From NCBI RefSeq assembly GCF_947502445.1, contig NZ_CANMZW010000034.1, forward strand, positions 1 through 64,000: a stretch of DNA of 64,000 nucleotides. The letters are read 5' to 3'. Below the pieces are notes generated by a model, which did no database searches, was not told the origin of the DNA, and was given only the letters and a program-made list of their open reading frames with translations. This DNA comes from an uncultured Brevibacillus sp. (lineage in GTDB: Bacteria; Bacillota; Bacilli; Brevibacillales; Brevibacillaceae). Below, piece after piece: positions 16,007 through 25,215 of this stretch (position 1 is the stretch's first letter; every line of letters starts with the position of its first letter). The position numbers and the translations under genes are program-made.

Positions 16007-17632
16007 TTATTGAATGTCTGCCCATTTCCAGTCTACGAAGCCCAGACCGTCGAGAACAACACCTTTTACTTTGTCGCTCTGCACGTAGGAATGGGTGTAG
16101 TAGTAGATTGGCGCTGCAGGCATTTCATCCATGAAGATTGCTTCTGCTTCAGCCAGGATTTGTTTACGTTTTTCTGGGTCCTTTTCAAGAGCAGATTTGT
16201 TCAGCAGCTCCTGATATTTAGGATTCTCCCAGTTGGTATCGTTGTTGCTGCCTTTTTTGAGCTTGAACAGATCCAGGAAAGTGTATGGATCGTTGTAGTC
16301 ACCTGTCCAGCTGGAACGAGCGATTTGGAATTTACCTTGGTGCATGTCATCCAAGAATACTTTCCACTCTTTGTTTTCCAGCTTCACATCTACGCCCAAT
16401 ACTTTTTTCCATTGGTCCTGGATCGCTTCTGCAATCTTCTTGTGACCCTCGGAAGTATTAAAGGACAGAGTCAGAGTAGGCATTTTGGTGATGCCTTCTT
16501 CTTTCATACCTTCTTCCAGCAATTTTTTCGCTGTTTCTGCATCGTTGTCCTTGAAGTAAGGGCTTGTTGCTACAGCCATAGTTGGAGGTACGAGGCCCAT
16601 TGCTGGCTCTTGGTTTGTTTGCGTTACGTTGTCGATGATGGATTTGCGATCGATTGCATACGCAAACGCTTTACGGATTTTCGCGTTGTTGAAAGGCGCT
16701 TTCTCCGTATTGAATTTGTACATGTAAGTTCCCGCAATTGCATGTGTTTTCATTTTGCCGGAATCTTTCAATGCTGGAACAGCGTCAGTAGGGAGTGCGC
16801 TCATAGGAGCTCCTGCCCAGTCCAGATCGCCATTGTCAAACATGGACAGCTCCGTGTTTTCGTCCTCAACCATGGAGAAATCGATCTTGTCCAGTTTTAC
16901 AGAATCTTTATCCCAGTAGTTGTCGTTTTTAGCGAGAACGAGCTTGCTCTTGTGCTCCCAAGTGTCCATCTTGAATGGACCGTTACCTACGTGGGATTTT
17001 GCATCCCCAGCCCATTTTGCATCGGACTCAACTACTTTTTGGTTAACAGGGAAGTACGTGTAGAAAGCAGTCAGCTCCAGGAAGAATGGAGTTGGATTTT
17101 TCAATGTCACTACAAGAGTTTTATCATCTTGTGCTTTTACGCCAACATCGTCTGCTTTCGCTTTGCCCATGTTGTACTCCTCAGCATTTTTCAGGTAGTA
17201 CAGCTGGTAAGCATAAGTGGAACCGAGCTTCGGATCGAGCGCTCGCTTCCATGCATATTCAAAGTCTTTTGCCGTTACAGCATCGCCATTGCTCCATTTG
17301 CTGTCACGCAGGTGGAACGTGTATGTCAAGCCATCTTCAGATACATCGATTTTTTCAGCCACAGATTCGTGTGGTTTGCCGTCTTCATTAATACGAGTAA
17401 GTCCATCAAATGTCGCGCGCAGAAGCGCACCGGAAGTAGAATCCTCAGCCAACGCAGGGTCAGCGGTTGGTGGCTCGCTGTGCATGTTCATGCGCAATAC
17501 TTTTGGACCGCTAGTTTGCTCGTTACCAGAAGAAGCTCCTTGTTCACCGGTTTTTTCACCGCCGCCACAGCCTGCCAGCGCCGCACTCAAAACCAGAATA
17601 GAACTCATAGCTGCAAATATGCTTTTTTTCAT
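16007..17632 (-). CDS. OppA/DppE-family peptide-binding lipoprotein
   Basis: The third member of the cluster, 541 residues, lipobox LAGC followed by a Gly/Glu/Ser linker. The SBP_bac_5 fold is complete (LRMNMHSEPPTADPALAEDS near the start, DGLGFVDWKWADIQ at the end). The ATG at 17632 follows AAAGGGGGT; the longer frame to 17668 has no such site. It is divergent from the TIR gene. Confidence 0.92.
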   Translation of the reverse strand: MKKSIFAAMSSILVLSAALAGCGGGEKTGEQGASSGNEQTSGPKVLRMNMHSEPPTADPALAEDSTSGALLRATFDGLTRINEDGKPHESVAEKIDVSEDGLTYTFHLRDSKWSNGDAVTAKDFEYAWKRALDPKLGSTYAYQLYYLKNAEEYNMGKAKADDVGVKAQDDKTLVVTLKNPTPFFLELTAFYTYFPVNQKVVESDAKWAGDAKSHVGNGPFKMDTWEHKSKLVLAKNDNYWDKDSVKLDKIDFSMVEDENTELSMFDNGDLDWAGAPMSALPTDAVPALKDSGKMKTHAIAGTYMYKFNTEKAPFNNAKIRKAFAYAIDRKSIIDNVTQTNQEPAMGLVPPTMAVATSPYFKDNDAETAKKLLEEGMKEEGITKMPTLTLSFNTSEGHKKIAEAIQDQWKKVLGVDVKLENKEWKVFLDDMHQGKFQIARSSWTGDYNDPYTFLDLFKLKKGSNNDTNWENPKYQELLNKSALEKDPEKRKQILAEAEAIFMDEMPAAPIYYYTHSYVQSDKVKGVVLDGLGFVDWKWADIQ

Positions 17633-17897
17633 TGGTGTTGACCCCCTTTTATATCGGTAAAACTCCATTGAAAGCTACTTCAACAATATACTGCATTTTT
17701 AGTAATATTGAAGACATTTTAAGTAAATTTAATTATGTTTTATTCGAATATCAAATTATATTAAGGGAAATAAATTCGAAAACTTCATCAAATGAAGTAT
17801 GTCTCAAGCAAGAAAAACTATGCAAAATAGGAGAATTCCTCTACACTGGGAGTAATTGGATTTGGTTAGTAATGGTTGCCAGAAGGGGCGTGGCAGC
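17633..17897. other. Divergent intergenic region, oppA-like / TIR gene
   Basis: AT-rich in its first half. It contains the small dyads TATTCGAATA (near 17740) and CTTCAT-CAA-ATGAAG (17783-17797). I see no clear SigA promoter for the TIR gene. Confidence 0.3.
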
Positions 17898-18935
17898 ATG
17901 TACGCGAAACAGAAGCCGGAGATTTTTATCGGATCGTCCGTCGAAGGTCTATCCGTCGCCTATGAAATTCAGACAGCACTCGAGCATGATGCTGATTGTA
18001 TCGTCTGGCCACAGGGGGTTTTTGACCCTAGCAGTGTCACGCTTCACGATCTGATCGAAATGACCAGGAGGGTGGATTTTGCCGTTTTCATTTTTACACC
18101 TGATGACCTGACCACCTACCGAAAACAGGAAGTCAAAACAGTACGCGATAATGTAATATTTGAATTTGGTCTCTTTGCAGGTCGGCTCGGAATCGAACGA
18201 GTCTTTTTCTTGACCCCGCGTTATGTCGAAGGACTGCATCTACCAACTGACTTGCTCGGGATTACCCCCATCACGTATGAGCACCCGACTGATCCCTCCC
18301 TTTTCCCAGCAAAAATCGGTTCTGCCTGTCATCAGATCAGACGACAGCTCCAGAAGCTTGGACCATCGGAGCAGGGGTTATCCGAAAAAGAAAGCCAGGG
18401 CTATATCCGCAGCCTGGAGTCCCATGCGCGGTTTCTTCTCTCCGCGATTGAGTCCAGCGACCAGATGATTCCACGTACCCATGCTGTGCTGGGCGCCCTG
18501 CATAATGAGTTTTGCCCAATGGCAGATTTTCGGGTGAAAGGAACAACGCTGTTTCAATTGACAGAGGATGGCAAAGCGTTGTTACAAATCGGGGTCTCAG
18601 GCGCGATAAAAGATCATGCAAAAACGTACTTTTTGGAATACAATGTAAGTAACAGTCATCCTCGCAGCTACGTTGTCGATTCCTTTTTGACCAATAAAAA
18701 GGTGATCTCGTACACGGGCAAAAAATATGGGAATGATAAAGAGCTGATCCTCAGCTTTACCGTGGCGAAAATCTTTGTGTTCACGATTCACCTGCTAGCC
18801 AAGGATGTGCCGATGGAGCTAAATGAAATCGCAGAAGAGCTGATTCGTATGAATGAAGATCTCTTCTATTACTTTGAAACCATACTAGAAAGGGGAACGA
18901 TGCCATGCCATCTCGAAAACCGAATGCCCACATGA
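17898..18935 (+). CDS. TIR-domain protein (Cap12/Pycsar-type TIR) with unknown C-terminal domain
   Basis: Residues 7-150 match the TIR-like nucleotide-binding domain found on CBASS Cap12 and Pycsar effectors: EIFIGSSVEGL at the start, DFAVFIFTPDD in the middle and RDNVIFEFGLFAGRLG around Glu89, the position of the catalytic Glu of these NAD-cleaving TIRs. Residues about 185-345 form a second alpha/beta domain that I cannot name; its pattern is loosely GAF-like and could be the sensor. There is no TM helix. The ATG at 17898 is 9 nt after AGAAGGGG; a TTG 42 nt upstream is less likely. No cyclase, ThsA or Argonaute gene is adjacent. It overlaps the next small gene by 31 bp. Confidence 0.82.
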   Translation: MYAKQKPEIFIGSSVEGLSVAYEIQTALEHDADCIVWPQGVFDPSSVTLHDLIEMTRRVDFAVFIFTPDDLTTYRKQEVKTVRDNVIFEFGLFAGRLGIERVFFLTPRYVEGLHLPTDLLGITPITYEHPTDPSLFPAKIGSACHQIRRQLQKLGPSEQGLSEKESQGYIRSLESHARFLLSAIESSDQMIPRTHAVLGALHNEFCPMADFRVKGTTLFQLTEDGKALLQIGVSGAIKDHAKTYFLEYNVSNSHPRSYVVDSFLTNKKVISYTGKKYGNDKELILSFTVAKIFVFTIHLLAKDVPMELNEIAEELIRMNEDLFYYFETILERGTMPCHLENRMPT

Positions 18936-19150
18936 CCGTATCCGGCCACGTCAGACCCGTATCCAGACATGTAGCCCGGCAAGTTTGGCGCTCTTTGTTG
19001 GCACAGCGAGCGAGAAAGGTGCATGGTGCCATTCCCTCTCTTCAGGGTGTCATCTATCATGATGGACCGTCTGTACTCGACGCTGAAGAAGGAATTGTCG
19101 TGATTGCTACCCAAGAAGCTGGCTTTAAACGACCGCGCTACATTGGCTAA
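18905..19150 (+). CDS. Small basic hypothetical protein overlapping the TIR gene
   Basis: An 81-residue frame that starts inside the TIR gene, 9-10 nt after an AAAGGGGA ribosome binding site, and is followed by a terminator. The first 40 residues are strongly basic and His-rich (VRPVSRHVARQVWRSLLAQR). The second half is neutral (GVIYHDGPSVLDAEEGIVVIATQE). I recognise no family. The overlap and the shared terminator suggest co-expression with the TIR protein, perhaps as a partner or inhibitor; that is inference. It could also be a chance frame. Confidence 0.5.
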   Translation: MPSRKPNAHMTVSGHVRPVSRHVARQVWRSLLAQRARKVHGAIPSLQGVIYHDGPSVLDAEEGIVVIATQEAGFKRPRYIG

Positions 19151-19159
19151 TATAATAGA

Positions 19160-19206
19160 AAAAGAGCTGATGCATCCGTTTGATAGCGGAGGTCAGCTCT
19201 TTCTTC
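19160..19206. terminator. Bidirectional terminator
   Basis: AAAAGAGCTGA ... TCAGCTCTTTC with an inner ATCCG/CGGA(G) pairing. It closes the TIR gene pair (+) and the AraC-type gene (-). Confidence 0.7.
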
Positions 19207-19209
19207 TTT

Positions 19210-20010
19210 TTATTTGCATTGGCGATATTCTTCTGGTGAAACACCTACGATCGAACGGAAATCACGAATAAAATGCGAGTGATCATAATAGCCAAGGGCG
19301 ATGGACAGGTCCAGCCAATCCCCTGCGGTTCCCTGATCCATACGCTCAGCCGCCTCATGCAGGCGATAGCGCTGAATGACCGACTTCGGACTGACGCCTA
19401 CATACCGGTCAAACATTCGCTGCATGGTGCGCTTATTCATACCAGAAGTGCTCACTACATCCTCTACCCTCAGGATCGTCCGGTCTTGCTGGATCATCTG
19501 GACGATATCAGCAATCAGTGCGGTGTTTGGATCACGCTCTGGCAAATGGGCAGTTAAAAATTGCTCGGCACGTCTCATAATCGCTGCATCATCAGGCTGG
19601 CTTAGGATTTCCGTCTCAAGCTGATCTGTATCGATACCAAATACTTCCTCGAGACCAATCACACTGCCCGTTAATGTAGAGACAGGCGCTTTCAGAAACG
19701 GATAAAAGCCCCCGGGCTTGAACTTTATGCCGAAGACCCAGCCCTGCTCTTTCAGCAAGTGGGAGGAGGTCGTTTTGGCTACCCCGAAAACTCCGCTCGC
19801 CTCTTTTTCAAATACGATATTTACGTTTGGATGTGCAATTACTACCTGGGAATAGGGAGCTTGACCGCGCAAATCCCATCTGACAATCCAGTAATGCTGC
19901 ACAAAATAGCCAATTTCTGCTGACGGCTGCAATCTGGTGAGTGAAAACTTTTTTTCTGCGATCAATGCATGCAGAACGCCCTTCGGAAACTTATCTATGA
20001 TTTTGTCCAT
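19210..20010 (-). CDS. AraC-family transcriptional regulator
   Basis: 266 residues. The N-terminal part (about 1-150) is of the DUF6597 type found on AraC regulators (HYWIVRWDLRG, VFGIKFKPGGFYPFL). The C-terminal double helix-turn-helix (about 165-265) reads ILRVEDVVSTSGMNKRTMQR, then FRSIVGVSPEEYR. It is divergent from the SRPBCC gene at 20128, so it may control that gene. Confidence 0.88.
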   Translation of the reverse strand: MDKIIDKFPKGVLHALIAEKKFSLTRLQPSAEIGYFVQHYWIVRWDLRGQAPYSQVVIAHPNVNIVFEKEASGVFGVAKTTSSHLLKEQGWVFGIKFKPGGFYPFLKAPVSTLTGSVIGLEEVFGIDTDQLETEILSQPDDAAIMRRAEQFLTAHLPERDPNTALIADIVQMIQQDRTILRVEDVVSTSGMNKRTMQRMFDRYVGVSPKSVIQRYRLHEAAERMDQGTAGDWLDLSIALGYYDHSHFIRDFRSIVGVSPEEYRQCK

Positions 20011-20127
20011 GCCCGGCCTCCTGTCGCGTTTTTACAATACGACCTTCCTATTCCTGTTTATACTTAGAGTAGTGGTTGAAAGAAACGTTTTCAATTCTAA
20101 ACTTTAGAAATCACAGGAGGTACGCAC

Positions 20128-20577
20128 ATGGATCTTCATTACGATTTTTATATCGCCGCGTCGCCCGAGGAAGTATGGCATGTTCTTGTATCTGATGAAG
20201 GTGTATCTACTATTTTCTGGGGATGCACGATTCGCTCTACTTTCCAGGTAGGAGAAGAGCTTGCTTATGTGGGGCCAGGAAACGATGGTGACCAAACCGT
20301 ACATGTATATGGTAAGCTGCTGGAGTTTGAACCAAACCGAATCATCAGCTACCTCGAGCATCCTGGTCCTTCATACCGTGAAAACCATGCTGAACTAGAG
20401 ACACGTGTTACGATTACCCTAGAGCCGGTCGGCAAATGCACAAAGTTAACCCTCATTAACGACCAATGGCAAGAGGATCATCCCTCTTACGCCAGTACAA
20501 GCCTGCACTGGCCAATGATTCTCTCCAATATCAAAACCTATGCAGAAACAGGCAAAACACTCGATCTGGGATTTTAA
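20128..20577 (+). CDS. SRPBCC (AHSA1/START-like) domain protein
   Basis: A 149-residue hydrophobic-ligand-binding fold of the Aha1-C/AHSA1 type: the N-terminal strand YDFYIAASPEEVWHVLVSDEG, a central GKLLEFEPNRIISYLEH, and the C-terminal helix beginning HWPMILSNIKTYAETG. Its role is unknown; such proteins are often regulated by the neighbouring one-component regulator. CAGGAGGT lies before the ATG. Confidence 0.82.
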   Translation: MDLHYDFYIAASPEEVWHVLVSDEGVSTIFWGCTIRSTFQVGEELAYVGPGNDGDQTVHVYGKLLEFEPNRIISYLEHPGPSYRENHAELETRVTITLEPVGKCTKLTLINDQWQEDHPSYASTSLHWPMILSNIKTYAETGKTLDLGF

Positions 20578-20603
20578 TTCACTGATTGGCTCTCTCTAAG
20601 ACT

Positions 20604-20683
20604 AAAAAACGCGGGACAAGAAGATTATTTGACAGCCTGTTATCAGTGGCTGCAAAATTCAACTTCTTGCCCGCTTTTTTGTT
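20604..20683. terminator. Convergent terminator with long loop
   Basis: AAAAAACGCGGG-CAAGAAG pairs with CTTCTTGCCCGCTTTTTT across about 38 nt that itself contains a CAGCC/GGCTG stem. It serves the SRPBCC gene (+) and the fourth oppA-like gene (-). Confidence 0.7.
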
Positions 20684-20700
20684 ACCGACTGTTCAATAGG

Positions 20701-22353
20701 TTACTCCGTTTTGCTTGCCCATTTCAAATCAATGAAGCCGAGTCCATCGACTTGTACATCTTTTACCTTGTCACTTTGCACCCATACGTCTACATCCGTA
20801 AAGAGCGGGATCACAGGCATAGCATCCATGAAAATTTGTTCAGCTTGGACAAACAGCTCTTTACGCTTCTCCGGATTCCCTTCCAAGGCAGATTGCTTCA
20901 ACAGCTCTTGGTAGCGTGGATCCTCCCAGCCTGTATCGTTGTTTCCTGTTTTAGCGTCACGGAACATTTCCAGGTAGTTGATCGGGTCGTTAAAGTCTGC
21001 GTTCCAGCCGAGGCGTCCCAGCTCGTATTTCAGCTCATGCATGTCTTGCAAATGCACCTTGAATTCCTTAACGGAAAGCTTCACATCGATGCCGAGTCCT
21101 TTTCTCCACTGGTCTTGCAGTGCTTCCGCGATCTTGGTGTGGCGATCCGTCGTATTATACGACAGTGAGATTGGAGGCAGCTTGGTCAAGCCTAGCTCTG
21201 CCATGCCTTCTGCCAGCAGCTTCTTGGCTGTCTCCACATCATGATCCTTGAAGTAGCCCTCTGGCTTTACAATCATCGCTTGTGGCAAGAGGCCCATCGT
21301 TGGCACCTGTCCTACCTGTGTGATATTGTCCACAATCGTTTGGCGATTTACAGCATACGCCAATGCCTTGCGAATCTTTGCGTTGCTAAGCGGTCCCTTG
21401 GTTGTGTTGATCTTGTACCAGTACATGGTTGCCTTTGGATGAATGACCAGCTTTCCGGATTCCTTCAGGGACGGAATCGCATCTACTGGCAATCCCCCCA
21501 GCGGTTGACCTGCCCAGTCCAGCTCATTATTTTCAAACATGGCTAGCGCCGTGCTGTCGTCCTCAATCATCACAAACTCGATCTTATCGAGCTTAACCGT
21601 GTCTTTATCCCAGTAGTTTCCGTTCTTTTCCAGAACGATCTTGCTCTTGTGCTTCCATTCCGTCATTTTGAACGGACCATTCGCTACGTGTGTCGCAGCT
21701 TCGAATGCCCACTTCGGATTCGCTTCCACCACTTTTTTCGGTACAGGATAATACGTATAGAAAGCAGTCAGCTCCAGGAAAAATGGCGTCGGATTCTCCA
21801 GGGTCACCTCTAATGTCTTGTCGTCGATGACTTTCACGCCGAGCTCATCCGCTTTTGCCTGCCCTTTGTGCACTTTTTCGGCATTCTTGATGTAATAGAG
21901 CTGATAGGCATACTCTGCTCCCAGATTCGCATCGAGCACTCGCTTCCAGGCAAACTCAAAATCTTGGGCAGTCACCGGATCACCGTTGCTCCATTTGGCA
22001 TCACGGAGCGTGAAGGTATAGATCCGGTTATCCTCCGATACCTTTACATCTGAAGCCACCGAATTCATCGGCTTGGAGGCAGCATCCAGACGAGTCAAGC
22101 CGTCGAAAGTAGCCCTCACGACCGTTCCTGAGGTGGCGTCCTTGGCTAACCCAGGGTCAGCCGTCGAAGGCTCGCTCGTCAGGTTTGCACGGAAGATTTG
22201 CGGATTTTTCGAAGCAGCCACCTGCGCTGCTTCACCTGAGACTGGCGAATTCGGCTGAGACTGCTGCTGCGTCTGTCCCCCTCCTGCACATCCTGCCAGA
22301 ATACTTCCCGCAATCATAATCATGCTGGCAATGATAGAAATTTTCTGTCTCAT
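20701..22353 (-). CDS. OppA/DppE-family peptide-binding lipoprotein
   Basis: The fourth and most divergent oppA paralogue, 550 residues, lipobox ILAGC and a Gln/Ser-rich linker. The SBP_bac_5 core is complete (RANLTSEPSTADPGLAKDAT; C-terminus DGLGFIDLKWASKTE). It is separated from the other three by the TIR, AraC and SRPBCC genes and has its own terminator and AT-rich upstream region. Confidence 0.92.
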   Translation of the reverse strand: MRQKISIIASMIMIAGSILAGCAGGGQTQQQSQPNSPVSGEAAQVAASKNPQIFRANLTSEPSTADPGLAKDATSGTVVRATFDGLTRLDAASKPMNSVASDVKVSEDNRIYTFTLRDAKWSNGDPVTAQDFEFAWKRVLDANLGAEYAYQLYYIKNAEKVHKGQAKADELGVKVIDDKTLEVTLENPTPFFLELTAFYTYYPVPKKVVEANPKWAFEAATHVANGPFKMTEWKHKSKIVLEKNGNYWDKDTVKLDKIEFVMIEDDSTALAMFENNELDWAGQPLGGLPVDAIPSLKESGKLVIHPKATMYWYKINTTKGPLSNAKIRKALAYAVNRQTIVDNITQVGQVPTMGLLPQAMIVKPEGYFKDHDVETAKKLLAEGMAELGLTKLPPISLSYNTTDRHTKIAEALQDQWRKGLGIDVKLSVKEFKVHLQDMHELKYELGRLGWNADFNDPINYLEMFRDAKTGNNDTGWEDPRYQELLKQSALEGNPEKRKELFVQAEQIFMDAMPVIPLFTDVDVWVQSDKVKDVQVDGLGFIDLKWASKTE

Positions 22354-22476
22354 TTAAATATTCCCCCTTATCAAATATTTTCTATCGCCACCAATATACT
22401 CGACAGAAATGAGCTTGAGAATGGGGTTTGAATAGATTTAATTTAATTTTATGAATATTTATTCTAATATAAAAGA

Positions 22477-22518
22477 AAATAAACCCAACAAGCCTGAGTA
22501 GGCAAATTGGGTTTATTT
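22477..22518 (-). terminator. Terminator of the metNIQ operon
   Basis: A 12-bp AAATAAACCCAA / TTGGGTTTATTT stem encloses a nested AGCCT-GAGT-AGGC hairpin, directly after the metQ stop. Confidence 0.8.
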
Positions 22519-22540
22519 GATCGTTCAATTATTTTGTTGC

Positions 22541-23383
22541 TTAGAACGCTGGGAGGATCGCGCCTTGGTAAGTGTCCTCGATGAATTTTTTCACTTCAGG
22601 CGAGTTCAGTTCTTTCGCCAGCTTTTGCATGGCTTCGGAATCTTTGTTGTCAGCACGAGCTACCAGGAAGTTTGCATATGGAGATTCTTTGTCTTCGATG
22701 AACAGAGCATCTTTGGTAGGTACGAGCTTCGCTTCCAACGCATAGTTCGTGTTGATCAGAGCCAGATCTACTTCATCCAGAACGCGCGGCAGCATAGCAG
22801 CCTCAACTTCTTTGAATTTCACGTTTTTCTTGTTTTCTTCGATATCTTTTACTGTACCGCTGATGCCTACGCCGTCTTTCAGCTTGATTATGCCATTTTT
22901 TTCGAGAAGAGCCAGCGCACGACCGTTGTTGGTTACGTCGTTTGGCAGTGCGATTGTTGCGCCATCAACTAGCTCATCAACGCTTTTGATTTTTTTGGAG
23001 TAAGCACCGAATGGCTCAATGTGTACCGCAGTCACAGGCTCCAAAGTCATGTTCTGGTCTTTATTGAATTGCTCCAGGTATGGTTTATGTTGGAAGAAGT
23101 TTCCGTCCAGTTGTTTTTCATTTACTTGTACGTTCGGTTGAACATAGTCAGTGAATTCTTTAACTACCAAGTTTACACCTTGTTCCTTCAGCTTAGGCTG
23201 AACAAACTTCAGGATTTCCCCGTGTGGTACAGCAGTAGCACCAATAGTCAACGTAACTTCTTGTTGTTGTCCACCCTGAGCGCCACTTGTAGATGGAGCA
23301 GGAGCGGTTTCTGTTTTGCTTCCGCAAGCTGCCAAAGAAAATGCCAATACAGTAGAAAGTACAGATACAACCAGTTTCTTCAC
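22541..23383 (-). CDS. metQ: Methionine-binding lipoprotein MetQ
   Basis: This is the substrate-binding lipoprotein of the MetNIQ D/L-methionine importer. Lipobox SLAAC (Cys20), then a Pro/Ser/Gly linker and the NlpA fold (LTIGATAVPHGEIL, GNFFQHKPYLEQFN). Length 280. It is the last gene of metN-metI-metQ, 55 nt after metI, all under the S-box at 25216-25325. Confidence 0.93.
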   Translation of the reverse strand: MKKLVVSVLSTVLAFSLAACGSKTETAPAPSTSGAQGGQQQEVTLTIGATAVPHGEILKFVQPKLKEQGVNLVVKEFTDYVQPNVQVNEKQLDGNFFQHKPYLEQFNKDQNMTLEPVTAVHIEPFGAYSKKIKSVDELVDGATIALPNDVTNNGRALALLEKNGIIKLKDGVGISGTVKDIEENKKNVKFKEVEAAMLPRVLDEVDLALINTNYALEAKLVPTKDALFIEDKESPYANFLVARADNKDSEAMQKLAKELNSPEVKKFIEDTYQGAILPAF

Positions 23384-23438
23384 AGTAGATTTCCCCCTTT
23401 ATTTGTAAACCACTTCTAAAACGATTTATGGAAAGACC

Positions 23439-24107
23439 TTACTTGCGGCTGTATTTGAGAACCAGACGGTCCCCCAGCGATTGTAAGATCTGAACCAACA
23501 CTAACAAAATAACGACAGTAACAATCATGACATCAGTCTGGAAGCGTTGATATCCATAGCGAATCGCCAGGTCACCCAAGCCACCGCCTCCAATAACCCC
23601 AGACATCGCCGTATAAGAAACGAGGGCGACAGTCGTAATCGTAATCCCTGCAATCAGGCCTGAGCGCGCTTCTGGCAAAAGTACGTTCCAGACAATTTGC
23701 CAGTTCGAAGCACCCATAGATTGCGCTGCCTCAGTTACCCCGCGATCTACTTCCCGCAAGGAGGTTTCGACCAGTCGGGCAAAAAATGGCGCTGCCCCGA
23801 TGACCAGCGGCGGGATGGAGCCAAGTACGCCCAGCGAGGTACCTACTATCGCTTTGGTAACAGGAATCAATAAGATCATCAAAATAATAAAAGGAACGGA
23901 ACGCAGGACGTTCACAATAAAAGATGCGACGAGATAAAACCCACGGTTGGCCAAAAGCTGCCCTCTTGAGGTGAGAAACAGAATGACGCCCAGTGGCAAT
24001 CCGATCAAGATGGTAAACAAGGTAGAAAAACCAAGCATGGAGAGTGTATCTACTGTCCCAATCCCAATCTCAGACCAATCCACATTTTTTAGTTCCAGCC
24101 ACTCCAT
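23439..24107 (-). CDS. metI: Methionine ABC transporter permease MetI
   Basis: The membrane subunit of the methionine importer, 222 residues, about five TM helices. The permease loop ETSLREVDRGVTEAAQSMGA is intact. Its start directly follows the metN stop. Confidence 0.93.
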   Translation of the reverse strand: MEWLELKNVDWSEIGIGTVDTLSMLGFSTLFTILIGLPLGVILFLTSRGQLLANRGFYLVASFIVNVLRSVPFIILMILLIPVTKAIVGTSLGVLGSIPPLVIGAAPFFARLVETSLREVDRGVTEAAQSMGASNWQIVWNVLLPEARSGLIAGITITTVALVSYTAMSGVIGGGGLGDLAIRYGYQRFQTDVMIVTVVILLVLVQILQSLGDRLVLKYSRK

Positions 24108-25121
24108 CTAGATCACCTCCACTTCCAGGCCGCGCTCACGCAGCTTCTCGATTGCCTGCTTGTTTTGTTCTGCATTGCCTTCCAGCTCGACAACCAGCTG
24201 ACCATAGGGCGTGTCTTTCATCCGTGAGATCGTTCCTTGCAGGATACTGAACACAGTACCTGTCTCTCGCATCGTCTGGAACAGAATCGGCTTGTACGTC
24301 TGTTCCCCCAAAAAGGTGACGCGAGCAATTGTGCGATTACCGGAAGCCTTCTCATGCGCTACTGCTTCGCGCAGTTCGTGGGAATCAGCCACCTGCTCCA
24401 CAAATTCCTGTGTGGTCGGGTGCTTCGGCTTGAGGAATACTTCGAGCACATCGCCTTCCTCGACAATCACACCACCATCTATGACACCTACACGATCACA
24501 AATGGAACGGATGACCTGCATCTCATGTGTAATGAGTACGATGGTCAGTCCCAGCTTGCGATTAATGTCCAGGAGCAGCGCCAAAATGGAGTTGGTCGTC
24601 TGTGGGTCGAGAGCCGATGTAGCTTCGTCGCACAGGAGTACTTTCGGGTCGTTCGCCAAAGCCCGTGCAATTCCTACCCGCTGCTTCTGTCCGCCTGACA
24701 GCTGTGCCGGATATTTGTCCCGATGATCCTCGAGGCCCACCAGCTTTAGCAGTTCGTCCACCTTTTGCTTGATTTCGGCCTTTGGTCGCTTCGCCAGCTT
24801 CAGCGGAAAGGCAATGTTATCTCCAACCGTCGCTGATGACAGCAAATTAAAGTGTTGAAAAATCATGCCGACGTGGCGACGCTGTTCCTGCAGCCTCCGA
24901 TCATCCAGCTTCGTCAAATCCACACCGTCAATGATGACCTCGCCTGTAGTTGGTCGCTCCAGCAGGTTCATACAGCGTATCAACGTACTTTTCCCCGCGC
25001 CGGAATGGCCGATAATCCCGTATATTTCTCCCTTTTTGATAGAGAGGTCGATACCCAGCAATGCCGGAATTTTGTTGCCTTGTACCAGATAGCTCTTATG
25101 CAGCTCACGCAGTTGAATCAA
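24108..25121 (-). CDS. metN: Methionine ABC transporter ATP-binding protein MetN
   Basis: The ATPase of the methionine importer. Walker A GHSGAGKST, signature LSGGQKQRVGIARALA, Walker B VLLCDEATSALD, and a C-terminal NIL domain (about 260-337) that senses methionine. I place the start at a TTG (25121), 9 nt after GGGAGG. The frame is open up to 25184, but that stretch is the riboswitch terminator, not protein. The product is 337 residues. Confidence 0.92.
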   Translation of the reverse strand: MIQLRELHKSYLVQGNKIPALLGIDLSIKKGEIYGIIGHSGAGKSTLIRCMNLLERPTTGEVIIDGVDLTKLDDRRLQEQRRHVGMIFQHFNLLSSATVGDNIAFPLKLAKRPKAEIKQKVDELLKLVGLEDHRDKYPAQLSGGQKQRVGIARALANDPKVLLCDEATSALDPQTTNSILALLLDINRKLGLTIVLITHEMQVIRSICDRVGVIDGGVIVEEGDVLEVFLKPKHPTTQEFVEQVADSHELREAVAHEKASGNRTIARVTFLGEQTYKPILFQTMRETGTVFSILQGTISRMKDTPYGQLVVELEGNAEQNKQAIEKLRERGLEVEVI

Positions 25122-25148
25122 CCATGTCCACCTCCCGTTAAAAACAAC

Positions 25149-25180
25149 GAACCCCTTTTTCATCAAACGAAAAAGGGGCT
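25149..25180 (-). terminator. SAM-riboswitch terminator before metN
   Basis: Minus strand: AGCCCCTTTTT, 9-nt loop, AAAAAGGGGTT, then CGTTGTTTTT. It is the expression platform of the adjoining S-box. Confidence 0.85.
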
Positions 25181-25215
25181 GCAACGCAATTTATACGTTC
25201 GCATCCACCCTTCTC

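Noticed and set aside
15878..17641. 587-residue plus-strand frame opposite the third oppA-like gene
   Set aside because: Same reason: antisense of a strongly conserved gene with biased codon use.
17898..19150. CBASS or Thoeris operon
   Set aside because: No CD-NTase, Cap2/Cap3, ThsA or SLOG gene is present, so only the TIR domain type is supported.
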